Source: Eubacterium limosum (GTDB lineage: Bacteria > Bacillota > Clostridia > Eubacteriales > Eubacteriaceae). Taken from it: DNA of 6,781 nt. The notes below the pieces were generated by a model. It saw nothing but the letters and a program-made list of their open reading frames with translations, made no database searches and was not told where the DNA came from. This document shows positions 1 through 6,753 of the stretch, one piece after another. The position numbers and the translations under genes were made by a program. Within the stretch, counting starts at the first letter, position 1; the number at the start of each line of letters is the position of its first letter. The stretch lies in contig CAUEUD010000189.1 of assembly GCA_959020865.1 (NCBI GenBank), positions 1 to 6,781 of the forward strand. The letters run 5' to 3'.

Positions 1-2516
1 TCCTCAAAATAGTACAGCTCACCCAAAAGTTTGTCAGGGCACAACACACAGGCATCAGCAAAGCTTTTGTCAATTTCATAGATAAAATAGTCCATCTTTG
101 CCTGCACCTCTGACAGACGGACCCGCTTTTCAGCATAGGGCATCGCCGCATCCTGTAATAGCGCTTCATAGGATTTCCACACCGCGCTTCCAACGAGCAC
201 TCCGCCGTCTTCGCTGTTGACCCTCATATTGAGGAACAGAGATACCTTTCTTCGATTATCGTCAATCAGGCGCATCCTTTCCTGTATCTCGGGAAAATTG
301 AAGGTCCACAGATGCCGGTCCCGGAAAACTTCCAGATTTAAATCATTTTCTTTTCGGCTCTGCGCCTCAAGGCCTTCTAAAACGCAGGCATAAAATTTCG
401 AAAATTCTTTATTGATCAGGATTTCCTGCATGGCCTTGTTGGCGCCGGTCAGCCTCAAATTATCGGCTTTACGGATATCCTTCTGATAAATCATATCGGG
501 TGAATCCAGATTAAAAAAATACACGACGGCGCCTTTTTTCCGGCAGGAACGGTTGATTCTCCCGAGAAACTGTTCCTCGGCGTCCAGAATAGAGGTATCT
601 TTAAAGCCAATGTCCATGTCGATATCGACGCCGGCTTCTATGACCTGGGTGGCTACCAGTATGATATTTTCTGCTGTTCTCACCTGGCTGATAATCCGTT
701 TGCGTTCCGCCTTGTGGTCATCCCCGGTCATCAGTTCAATGGATACCAGATCATTTTCCACAACGTCCTTCAAACGGTTATAGAAATCAACAGCCGAAGC
801 TTTTTTGATAAACTCAACCACAATCTTGTTTTCAGCGCCCGAATTTTTCCTGAGCGCATTTGAAACCTCAAGGACCTTTTTTAAAAGCGCATCAAAGGTT
901 TCTTCCGGTTCCAGCTCCAGCATGGAGAAATCCAGCTCTACTCTGTCTTTAAACAGGGGATTCTGAAAATAAAATTCCCGGTTTTTCACGAGATAAGTCA
1001 CCTTTTCATCTCCAACACTGAGCCGGTTTAAATCTGGCAGGGTTGCGGACATAATGATCACTTTAAAATTTAGAATACGCGCGTAGGCTTTCAGAAAGAT
1101 AATGATTTCCTTCCAGATCCGGTTTTTATAGCTCTGTATTTCATCGAGAATGATGACGGAATTCGCCAGATGCGCCAGTGGAAATACCGCCTCGCGGCCG
1201 GCTCCGAAAAGACCTTCAAAAAATTTCACATGGGTGGTCAGCACAATGGGATAGTGCATAAACTGCCGAGCCAGCAGAGATTTTTCATAATCAATTTTAT
1301 CCTGCCTTGTGTAATCCCATTCGCCTTCATCGGTCGTTTCCCCGTATTTCTTGATGGGTGTAATGCTGTTAATGACCCCCATTTTTTCGCCGAGGGCTTT
1401 CCCAAAGCATTCTTCCAGGGAATCCCGGGTTTGCTCGACCAGGGTGTTGAATGGAAAAACGTAGAGAATCCGGTTGAGCTGTCGATCCTTTTTTATGAGC
1501 TGCAAAGCCAGATTGATGGAGGTTTTGGTTTTTCCAGAGCCCGTGGGTGCCTCTAAATAGTACACATTATCCTTTTGGCTATGCAGCAGATTTTCTTCTG
1601 CTTCTAAAAACAACCGGCTTCTTAAAATATTAATATCACCATCAGGCGCCTGATCTCTTTTAATTTTTCGAATGTTTTTTGTGACGGGATCGGCATTGAA
1701 TGCATCCAGATAGGGCGCAATGTCATCCAGTACACCAAAACCATCAACCGGGGCGCCGTTCATGTATTCTGAGGTTGCGTAGAAATCGCAGGCAACCAGA
1801 ATAGCGTAGAGGAATCGGGTGTAGATGTAAAAATCCACACATTTCCACGGGTTATTTTTATGTATAATATTCAGCCTTTCCTCAAAAAACAAACCGAGCC
1901 CAGCGGCAGTGTCAAAAGTCGTCAGATTCCTGTAAGCCTCCAGTTCCTCTCTTGTCTCGCTCAAATCATTCTCAAACCGTTCCAGAAAAACGCTGAATTC
2001 CGTCAGACTGCCATGATGCTTTTGGATGACAAAGGTGTTGAGCAGCAGAAAAACGAAAAACAAATCATACTGCCGGTCGTCCTCTACCGCATCAATTTTT
2101 TGATAATAATAATCAAAATAAACGCGGGCTGAAAAAGCAGAGTGGTTCTGGTTATTGGATTCAGTGCGTTTGAAAGCCTTATTTTGCATTTTATCCCGCT
2201 GAAAATTTGGATTAATCTTTCCAATGTCATGCAGATAAAAGGTATTCAAAATCATTTCGCGCCACAAAGACACCGTTTCTCTGGCACAGTCTGGAAAAAA
2301 GTTTTTTTCCAGACGTCTGAACACACTTTCCAGATGTTTTTCCCGGCACAGACGACCGAAATAATCCAGAGTTAAATCCAGATGCTCCTGTAAGTTTTCC
2401 GGTCTTTTTTCATCCTTGATGTGTGCATAAAAGGGCTTATCGGTTTCGATAAGCCCTGCAAAATCAAAAATTGGCGTTTTTTCAAAATAGGAATTTACTT
2501 TTTTAGAAAAAGACAT
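1..2516 (-). CDS. cas3: Cas3: HD nuclease-helicase of type I-B CRISPR (C-terminus cut by window edge)
   Basis: ATP-dependent 3'-5' helicase and single-strand DNA nuclease recruited by Cascade to destroy target DNA. I translated 838 complete codons from the ATG at 2516 with no stop before position 1. The N-terminal HD domain has H45, HDIGK at 96-100, H125 and the HH pair 167-168, so the metal site looks intact. The SF2 helicase follows: Walker A APTGSGKT at 323-330, motif Ia around 353-363 (VFPFNTLVEQT), TTH at 427-429, the DExH-type box as DEIQ at 458-461, MSAT at 489-492, ATQVIEAGVDID at 622-633 and QFLGRINR at 649-656. All motifs are in order and undamaged. The start is supported by GGAGG upstream of the ATG, within the end of cas5, which it overlaps by 14 nt. 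I-B Cas3 proteins are often about 750-850 residues, so probably only a short C-terminal part is missing. A true HD-helicase fusion, not a split Cas3'/Cas3'' pair. Confidence 0.96.
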   Translation of the reverse strand, partial: MSFSKKVNSYFEKTPIFDFAGLIETDKPFYAHIKDEKRPENLQEHLDLTLDYFGRLCREKHLESVFRRLEKNFFPDCARETVSLWREMILNTFYLHDIGKINPNFQRDKMQNKAFKRTESNNQNHSAFSARVYFDYYYQKIDAVEDDRQYDLFFVFLLLNTFVIQKHHGSLTEFSVFLERFENDLSETREELEAYRNLTTFDTAAGLGLFFEERLNIIHKNNPWKCVDFYIYTRFLYAILVACDFYATSEYMNGAPVDGFGVLDDIAPYLDAFNADPVTKNIRKIKRDQAPDGDINILRSRLFLEAEENLLHSQKDNVYYLEAPTGSGKTKTSINLALQLIKKDRQLNRILYVFPFNTLVEQTRDSLEECFGKALGEKMGVINSITPIKKYGETTDEGEWDYTRQDKIDYEKSLLARQFMHYPIVLTTHVKFFEGLFGAGREAVFPLAHLANSVIILDEIQSYKNRIWKEIIIFLKAYARILNFKVIIMSATLPDLNRLSVGDEKVTYLVKNREFYFQNPLFKDRVELDFSMLELEPEETFDALLKKVLEVSNALRKNSGAENKIVVEFIKKASAVDFYNRLKDVVENDLVSIELMTGDDHKAERKRIISQVRTAENIILVATQVIEAGVDIDMDIGFKDTSILDAEEQFLGRINRSCRKKGAVVYFFNLDSPDMIYQKDIRKADNLRLTGANKAMQEILINKEFSKFYACVLEGLEAQSRKENDLNLEVFRDRHLWTFNFPEIQERMRLIDDNRRKVSLFLNMRVNSEDGGVLVGSAVWKSYEALLQDAAMPYAEKRVRLSEVQAKMDYFIYEIDKSFADACVLCPDKLLGELYYFE

Positions 2517-3243
2517 AATGTCTCTCCTCCAGACGGAAAACGCTGGCCGCATCGGTCAGAGAAACCCGCTGATTCGTGTCGATCATCGCCTGTGTCACGT
2601 ATTGGTTACACGCTGGTTCCAGAGCCACCGGAAGTCGTTCCTGGTATTTGTATGGTACTTCCCGGCCAAAAGGGCGGCGGGCAGAATCCTCTGACAGGCT
2701 GCCCTGATTTGCCGGAAAAAGTCCGTATACTCTCAAATTCTCCCTTTTTGTCTCTGCCTCCAGTTCCACTTCCTCCACATTTTCGATGACCGCAGTATGG
2801 TCGTTTTTTCCAAGGTAGGGTAAAAACTCAAACCGGGATTCTAAAATCCGCTCCGCGAGGTTCTCAGACTGTGGATCATCTACGAGAAAAGCGATCTCCC
2901 ACTTCGGATTTTCCAGCCATTGCTCCTTGACGATGAGGTTCCCGCCCTCCTCCTTAGAGGCATAGCCCACCGAATTGTTAAAGGTCTGTACCTTTTTGGG
3001 AATATAGCCCTTTTCATTCAGCGGACAGATCGATACCTTCAGATTCTTTAGCTTTTCATAAAACTCCGGGTAAGTTTCTGCTTTAGTCTGCCCATTATAC
3101 CCCCGGAAACCCATCACCGCACCAAATATTCCCAGCAGGGCAACCTTATGGATACAGCCGTAGGTATAATAGCAATAAGTATTGACATCCGGCTGTTTGA
3201 AAAAAGCGGTCTTCCCCCTTAACAGAAATCTCAGGGCTTTCAT
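2503..3243 (-). CDS. cas5: Cas5, type I-B (Csh/Hmari-type) Cascade subunit
   Basis: 246-residue RAMP-fold subunit that, in the family, caps the 5' handle of the crRNA and contacts Cas8 and the first Cas7. The N-terminus (MKALRFLLRGKTAFFKQPD) followed by a hydrophobic, glycine-rich segment (ALLGIFGAVMGFRGY, about residues 35-49) matches the Cas5 pattern, in which an early beta strand is followed by a 'LLGLLGAILG'-like helix. It has no obvious catalytic motif, as expected where a separate Cas6 does the processing. The ATG lies 1 nt after the cas7 stop, with AAAGGAAG inside the cas7 end as ribosome binding site, so translation is probably coupled to cas7. The stop overlaps the cas3 start by 14 nt. 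The Cas5 family is assigned from the N-terminal motif, the size and the position; the subtype follows from the neighbours. Confidence 0.92.
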   Translation of the reverse strand: MKALRFLLRGKTAFFKQPDVNTYCYYTYGCIHKVALLGIFGAVMGFRGYNGQTKAETYPEFYEKLKNLKVSICPLNEKGYIPKKVQTFNNSVGYASKEEGGNLIVKEQWLENPKWEIAFLVDDPQSENLAERILESRFEFLPYLGKNDHTAVIENVEEVELEAETKRENLRVYGLFPANQGSLSEDSARRPFGREVPYKYQERLPVALEPACNQYVTQAMIDTNQRVSLTDAASVFRLEERHYVFF

Positions 3244-3244
3244 T

Positions 3245-4180
3245 TTAGAGCGCTTCCTTTGTGAAAATATGGTAGGCCTCCGCCTTATCCAAGCTGCCTT
3301 CCAGGATTGTCGTCAGGGGATTATAATAGATTTCTATGGATAAAATCCGGTCGCCAAAGGCGTTTAACAGCTCGTCTAACCCTAAAGATATGACGCCTTT
3401 TTCATTATTCTCTGTTTTTTTAAATCGGATAAACTGCGCTAAATCCGGCAAGTACAGATCCGCTTCCGTTTCCACAAACAGGCCAAACTCATTTTCACAG
3501 CCAACCTTTGCATTGGTGTTAAAGGCCGTGGCGGCCATTAAAGCGGCTTCCTTGAATTTTTCATAATCGGCTTCAGTATAGCCTTCAGTTACGCCCATTT
3601 CCACAAAATCTTTGTAGGCTGTCGGATTAATGGCAAATCCGTAAAAATAATGGGCTTCGTTGCTGACAATTTTTGTGCCGAGGGTGGACTGCTCGGCATC
3701 TTCCTTTGTGCCATCTCTAAAGGGTGACAGTATCTGCTGTTCTTCAACATTATGGCCGTCATATTGATTAAAACCCTGGGTGATCTGGACCGCCCCGGTG
3801 ATGGAGGTGTTATTACCGCCCTCCGCAAAGGTTGCACCAAAGTTTTTGACATCGATGGCCTTAAAAAGATTTGTTAACACTGCTTTATTATCATTTGTTT
3901 TTTTAAGATCCTCTACCTCAAAAATCTGTTCATAGCGCTCCTTTAATGAGCGCGGACGCACCTTGATGCCTTCTTTTTTGTCTTCTTCTGCTTTAAAGGA
4001 TTTAATATAGAGCACCTTTTCTCCCTGTTCATCCCACATTTTTTTCATAGGGTATTTAAAGGCTTTGTCACTGCCAAACACCTCACCTGTGGAAATCGCT
4101 TTTGGCATGCCGCTAAAATCCGCATTCCAATTAGCCATAATCGATTTAATTCCAAGTACACCGTAAACACGTTTATTCAT
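3245..4180 (-). CDS. cas7: Cas7 (Csh2-like) backbone subunit of type I-B Cascade
   Basis: 311-residue RAMP protein that, in the family, polymerises along the crRNA spacer to form the Cascade backbone. The N-terminus RVYGVLGIKSIMANWNADFSG (residues 4-24) is typical of clostridial Csh2-type Cas7. The central block DVKNFGATFAEGG (110-122) followed by ITGAVQITQGFN (127-138) is the conserved Cas7 'D-x-R/K-x-FG ... TG-x-VQ' core. TLGTK (167-171) and the following HYFYGFAINP are further family blocks. I chose the ATG at 4180: AAGGAG (4190-4195) lies 9 nt upstream and the protein then begins directly with the conserved first strand. An in-frame upstream ATG at 4216 would add 12 charged residues (KRKIRTKENQK) lying over the cas8b end and is less likely. 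The 8 nt overlap with cas8b (ATGAATAA) suggests translational coupling. Confidence 0.94.
   Translation of the reverse strand: MNKRVYGVLGIKSIMANWNADFSGMPKAISTGEVFGSDKAFKYPMKKMWDEQGEKVLYIKSFKAEEDKKEGIKVRPRSLKERYEQIFEVEDLKKTNDNKAVLTNLFKAIDVKNFGATFAEGGNNTSITGAVQITQGFNQYDGHNVEEQQILSPFRDGTKEDAEQSTLGTKIVSNEAHYFYGFAINPTAYKDFVEMGVTEGYTEADYEKFKEAALMAATAFNTNAKVGCENEFGLFVETEADLYLPDLAQFIRFKKTENNEKGVISLGLDELLNAFGDRILSIEIYYNPLTTILEGSLDKAEAYHIFTKEAL
3917..3934 (-). repeat. 18-nt exact direct repeat, copy in cas7
   Basis: Encodes YEQIFE, Cas7 residues 83-88. An identical 18-nt stretch lies at 4548-4565 in the cas8b/cas11b reading frame, in the same codon phase and orientation, 631 bp away. Confidence 0.7.
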
Positions 4181-4577
4181 TTTCTGATTCTCCTTCGTTC
4201 TTATTTTTCTTTTCATAGACCAGGCTTCTGTCCAAATATCCCGCGATAAGCATCTGACTGTCCGTTTTTTTATTCTCTGGGATATGCAGCAAAAACATTG
4301 AGTATAGCCTTGAAATCCTCTGGGGATATTTAATTGCGTAATTATACTTTTTATACAATCTTTCTAAAACAACCTGTAGCTGCTGCGCTGTTCTCGCGTT
4401 AATAACCGGATTGACGAGGGCCGGCGTTGGTTTGCTTGACTGGTTTAAAGAAAGCAAAAACTGAGCGATTTGTCCGGCAGCGTAATAGTACATTGCGTCA
4501 TCCTCGATTGTGCTTCGCGTACCGCTGTTTATCATTTCACTTAAACGCTCAAAAATCTGTTCATATGTTTGTTCCAT
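4173..4577 (-). CDS. cas11b: Cas11b small subunit, from an internal start within cas8b
   Basis: Same frame and stop as cas8b, beginning at codon 446 (ATG at 4577) and giving 134 residues, the size expected of Cas11. In type I-B, I-C and I-D systems the small subunit is known to be made by internal initiation in cas8 or cas10d, and it forms the belly of Cascade along the target strand. The sequence shows a full AAGGAGG (4585-4591) exactly 7 nt before this ATG, the strongest ribosome binding site I find in the window. The SD codes for EGGE in Cas8b, just before R445-M446. The product (MEQTYEQIFERLSEMINSG ... QQLQVVLERLYKKYNYAI ...) is rich in predicted helix with no strand-rich part, fitting the all-helical Cas11 fold. 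Expression is inferred; the signal itself is directly seen. Confidence 0.85.
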   Translation of the reverse strand: MEQTYEQIFERLSEMINSGTRSTIEDDAMYYYAAGQIAQFLLSLNQSSKPTPALVNPVINARTAQQLQVVLERLYKKYNYAIKYPQRISRLYSMFLLHIPENKKTDSQMLIAGYLDRSLVYEKKNKNEGESENE

Positions 4578-5912
4578 TCTTTCTCCTCCTTCAAAATAAT
4601 TCAATATTGATTCCCGCACATTAAACTGTTCGATCGCTTTTGGAATATGTCTGTTTAAAATTGAATTCTTAATCAATAGCAGCGAGCTCTCCGCAAAAAA
4701 GGATCTTACAGCCACGGACTCTCCTTTAAAAAACCAGTTGAAATACCCGGTACGGCACCTGAGCAACTCCTCCTTAACTTTTGTATCATTGAGCCGGATA
4801 TCCTTTGCGTCTGTAAAAAAATTTGTGGTTAAAAACTTTTTGAAAAATACTGAATTAATAAGTATTTTTACATCTTCGAGTTTTTTAACTTTTTCGTATA
4901 TCAGATCTGTCGCATTCTTTTCCGGAACAGGGATAAACTGTTTTAGATCAATGGGCTCGATTTCCGCTTCAAACCCTGTAACTTCATCGAAGTCGTGCAC
5001 TTCAAGCTCTTTCCCCTTTTGTATTCGCAAATAATACCCTCTAAAGGATTTTTTGAGTGATTCGTTATTGCTGAGCGCTATTATTCCATCTTTCTCGTTT
5101 AAATAAATATTATTTTTCCCAAGACATGCCTGATTATATAAGTAATAGAAAAACTTATTTTGAAGCGCTAATTCTTTAGAAGAAATAAGATAAGGCAAAG
5201 TATTTTTACGGGTTTTATTATCAAGATAGGGCTTTTTCGCGTTAAGACCCATATTGTCGTTGGGCAAACCAAAAATTTTATCCCCCACAGGCACATTATA
5301 GTCGGTCGTATTGTAAACGTTCGGGATGACATAACGCCGGTTTTCGCGCTGGTAAGCTTCTCTATCCGCATCAAAATAGATTTTCAGGTAGCTTTTATCG
5401 TCTTTTAAATGGTTATCCTGGACAATGGAAAAAATATTGTTTTTAATCCAGTCTTTATGCCTTTCAATCATTGCCAAGTCAGGCTTTCCAATCTCAGCCT
5501 CAACCACCTCATAAAGCTCCAGTCCCTTTTTCCTATACTTATTTTCCGGCGCTTTTAAAAGTCCGTAATAATCATCAATAATCTCCTGGGTCAGTTTAAC
5601 CTTTCCGTTTTTATCTGGTTTGATGCTGTCCTTTTTCACCCAAAACGCGTAATAATTATTGCTGTGAATAACCTTCTTTTTATCAATGGGTTTATTCATA
5701 TCAATGAGCGCAGAGAGATAATCCTTTTCAATAAAGCTTTCAAAATCCTCCGGCGGTTCTTTCTGCTTCGGCAGTTCTTTAATCTCTTTAATCGCTCCAT
5801 CCCTGTCGACCAAAACATAAGAGCCTTCCGCTGGAACATAGGTATCTAAAATCAGACTTTCTCCTTTTTCTTCATATATTTTTTTAAAGACATCAAGGCA
5901 TTCCTTAAGCAT
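4173..5912 (-). CDS. cas8b: Cas8b (Csh1/TM1802-like) large subunit of type I-B Cascade
   Basis: 579 residues. By family, the large subunit recognises the PAM, helps open target DNA and contributes to Cas3 recruitment. The assignment rests on position between cas6 and cas7, on size, and on the Csh1/TM1802-like N-terminus (MLKECLDVFKKIYEEKGE, 'SYVLVDRDG') and mid-region (NTLPYLISSKELALQNKFFYYLYNQ, roughly 237-261, a stretch usually conserved in Cas8b). Cas8 proteins diverge quickly, so this is less certain than its neighbours. I see only three cysteines (5, 263, 386), so there is no zinc-ribbon cluster. The ATG at 5912 follows AAAGGGGTGA with 7 nt between GGGG and the start, 14 nt after the cas6 stop. 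The C-terminal 134 residues form a helical segment that can also be made separately as Cas11b (see that entry). The very C-terminus (KKNKNEGESENE) is charged and probably disordered. Confidence 0.9.
   Translation of the reverse strand: MLKECLDVFKKIYEEKGESLILDTYVPAEGSYVLVDRDGAIKEIKELPKQKEPPEDFESFIEKDYLSALIDMNKPIDKKKVIHSNNYYAFWVKKDSIKPDKNGKVKLTQEIIDDYYGLLKAPENKYRKKGLELYEVVEAEIGKPDLAMIERHKDWIKNNIFSIVQDNHLKDDKSYLKIYFDADREAYQRENRRYVIPNVYNTTDYNVPVGDKIFGLPNDNMGLNAKKPYLDNKTRKNTLPYLISSKELALQNKFFYYLYNQACLGKNNIYLNEKDGIIALSNNESLKKSFRGYYLRIQKGKELEVHDFDEVTGFEAEIEPIDLKQFIPVPEKNATDLIYEKVKKLEDVKILINSVFFKKFLTTNFFTDAKDIRLNDTKVKEELLRCRTGYFNWFFKGESVAVRSFFAESSLLLIKNSILNRHIPKAIEQFNVRESILNYFEGGERMEQTYEQIFERLSEMINSGTRSTIEDDAMYYYAAGQIAQFLLSLNQSSKPTPALVNPVINARTAQQLQVVLERLYKKYNYAIKYPQRISRLYSMFLLHIPENKKTDSQMLIAGYLDRSLVYEKKNKNEGESENE
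4190..4195 (-). promoter_or_regulatory. Ribosome binding site deciding the cas7 start
   Basis: Reads AAGGAG on the minus strand with 9 nt to the ATG at 4180. It lies in the last codons of cas8b. It supports the 4180 start over the in-frame ATG at 4216. Confidence 0.75.
4548..4565 (-). repeat. 18-nt exact direct repeat, copy in cas8b/cas11b
   Basis: Encodes YEQIFE, residues 5-10 of the proposed Cas11b (450-455 of Cas8b). It is identical in bases and phase to the copy in cas7 at 3917-3934. Confidence 0.7.
4585..4591 (-). promoter_or_regulatory. Internal ribosome binding site for Cas11b
   Basis: On the minus strand this reads AAGGAGG, fully complementary to the 16S anti-Shine-Dalgarno core, followed by AGAAAGA (7 nt) and the in-frame ATG at 4577. 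It lies inside the cas8b reading frame, about three quarters of the way along, where no ribosome binding site is needed for cas8b itself. It decides the start of the separate small subunit. Confidence 0.85.
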
Positions 5913-5926
5913 TCTCTCACCCCTTT

Positions 5927-6619
5927 CTAAAGGTATTTATAACCGCAGAAGCCATTTCCACGCGCATTGTTCTCTCCCAATCCGCAGCCCAGTGCCATGT
6001 AGGCAAGCTCCTGAGCCATGGGATTCTGCGCAAGCTGTAAAGTAATCTTGTCTCCCAATAAGGTTATTCCTTTATAAGGACAGGAGATCGGGCCTTTATT
6101 GTCAAATTGCAGATGCGTGTAAAGATCAAAGTCTTCGTCACATTTTTCACCCGTGAAGTTGTTATATTTTTTGATCAGGTTTTCCTTAAGTCTCCGTTCA
6201 AATTCATCAAGTGTGACAATCTCTTTCCAATAACCGCCATCGAATTTCTGGATGACTGGCGTTAACGTGTAGATTCGGCTGATGGGAATTTTTTTGATTC
6301 TTCTTACGGTCATGGTCAGGGACTTTATCTCTTCGGTATAAGCATTGATGAGGTGTTCCTTGAAATAATTCATCAAATTTTCATCTATTGTCCGTATCTG
6401 TATGGTATAAATTTTATCCTGCTTATAAACTCTCTGATTTTCCACCGGATAGAAACCAGAAAAGCAATAATTTTTATAGCTGATCTTTTGATGAAACGCC
6501 GCCATCTTTTCATTCTGGACCAGCGCTTTGTCAATCAAAGCGCTGATTTTTTCCTGAACTGAATTAATTGAAATATCCTTGAGTAAAAATACTTTTAACC
6601 GTCCTTCGTAAACCTGCAT
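5927..6619 (-). CDS. cas6: Cas6 pre-crRNA endoribonuclease
   Basis: Metal-independent RNase that cuts the CRISPR transcript within each repeat to leave an 8-nt 5' handle. The diagnostic feature is the C-terminal glycine-rich loop: the last 20 residues, from GCGLGENNARGNGF to GYKYL, match the Cas6 G-x-G-x(n)-G-x-G pattern just before a closing beta strand. The N-terminal half has a likely catalytic His (AAFHQK, H43) with a lysine six residues on (K49), spaced like the His/Lys pair described for archaeal Cas6. At 230 residues the length is normal. In-frame starts are GTG 6628, ATG 6625 and ATG 6619. I chose 6619 because GGGGTGAT sits at the right distance (8 nt from GGGG-equivalent to ATG) and would be too close to 6625. 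The choice changes only 2-3 residues. First gene of the operon; cas8b begins 14 nt after its stop. Confidence 0.93.
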   Translation of the reverse strand: MQVYEGRLKVFLLKDISINSVQEKISALIDKALVQNEKMAAFHQKISYKNYCFSGFYPVENQRVYKQDKIYTIQIRTIDENLMNYFKEHLINAYTEEIKSLTMTVRRIKKIPISRIYTLTPVIQKFDGGYWKEIVTLDEFERRLKENLIKKYNNFTGEKCDEDFDLYTHLQFDNKGPISCPYKGITLLGDKITLQLAQNPMAQELAYMALGCGLGENNARGNGFCGYKYL

Positions 6620-6623
6620 ATCC

Positions 6624-6631
6624 ATCACCCC
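6624..6631 (-). promoter_or_regulatory. Ribosome binding site of cas6
   Basis: Reads GGGGTGAT on the minus strand, sharing GGTGAT with the complement of the 16S 3' end. Its placement best fits the ATG at 6619. A similar GGGGTGA stands before cas8b. Confidence 0.6.
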
Positions 6632-6646
6632 ATTTTAATAATTAAA

Positions 6647-6703
6647 AATTCAGAAAGCTTTATAGTTCTTTAAAAATACCAGCACACAACACTTTTCTGA
6701 ATT
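6647..6703. repeat. Perfect 10-bp inverted repeat upstream of cas6
   Basis: AATTCAGAAA at 6647-6656 and TTTCTGAATT at 6694-6703 are exact reverse complements separated by 37 nt. The left arm lies just downstream of the candidate -10 box. This repeat interlocks with the one at 6677-6731 (order of arms A, B, A', B'), so both stems together would form a pseudoknot rather than nested hairpins. Confidence 0.6.
6659..6689 (-). promoter_or_regulatory. Candidate sigma-70-type promoter for the cas operon
   Basis: On the minus strand TATAAA (6659-6664) is a fair -10 box; TTGTGT (6684-6689) upstream is a weak -35 with a rather long spacer of 19 nt. Transcription would start near 6652, leaving a short leader before the cas6 ribosome binding site. 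The region is so AT-rich that such matches are easy to find. Another -10-like site, GATAAAAT, lies around 6758-6765, but its -35 would lie at or beyond the window edge. Confidence 0.3.
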
Positions 6704-6731
6704 ATCTGTTGAAATCTTCTGTATGCTGGTA
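6677..6731. repeat. Inverted repeat, 11 of 12 pairs, arms 43 nt apart end to start centre region
   Basis: The arms are 6677-6688 (TACCAGCACACA) and 6720-6731 (TGTATGCTGGTA). They pair at 11 of 12 positions with one mismatch (6685/6723), and 31 nt separate the arms. The left arm overlaps the candidate -35 box. It could be a protein binding site, an RNA stem, or the seed and target of a guide RNA (see findings). Confidence 0.6.
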
Positions 6732-6732
6732 A

Positions 6733-6753
6733 ATTTACATTTCAAAAAATCAG
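6733..6753 (-). repeat. Possible degenerate CRISPR-repeat 3' end
   Basis: On the minus strand this reads CTGATTTTTTGAAATGTAAAT. It ends in ATGTAAAT, the same eight bases I recall as the crRNA 5' handle of clostridial I-B repeats such as those of Clostridioides difficile. Fourteen bases (6740-6753) match 6669-6682 (CTGGTATTTTTAAA) at 11 positions, 71 nt downstream. The match relies partly on A and T runs, and the 5' half of a normal repeat is not recognisable. Confidence 0.25.

Noticed and set aside
458..461. Idea that the helicase is damaged because the cas3 protein has DEIQ (residues 458-461) rather than DEAH/DEVH
   Set aside because: DEIQ-type variants are common in I-B Cas3 and all other helicase motifs are intact.
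553..783. Plus-strand open reading frame of 76 codons, rich in Ser and Met
   Set aside because: Antisense to cas3 helicase motifs V and VI; composition is typical of a shadow frame.
1170..1556. Plus-strand open reading frame of 128 codons
   Set aside because: Lies entirely antisense to the helicase core of cas3, whose motifs are intact; no ribosome binding site or family resemblance.
1860..2789. Three consecutive plus-strand open reading frames (1860-2132, 2142-2375, 2421-2789)
   Set aside because: All antisense to the cas3 HD domain or cas5, without recognisable domains or ribosome binding sites.
3589..3852. Minus-strand open reading frame of 87 codons within cas7
   Set aside because: Alternative frame of the conserved cas7 core; Arg/Pro/Ser-rich low-quality protein with no start signal.
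4181..4216. Longer cas7 start at ATG 4216, adding 12 residues
   Set aside because: The added residues are a charged stretch overlapping cas8b, and the strong AAGGAG site points to ATG 4180.
4427..5034. Plus-strand frames at 4427-4624 and 4738-5034
   Set aside because: Antisense to cas8b; no family features.
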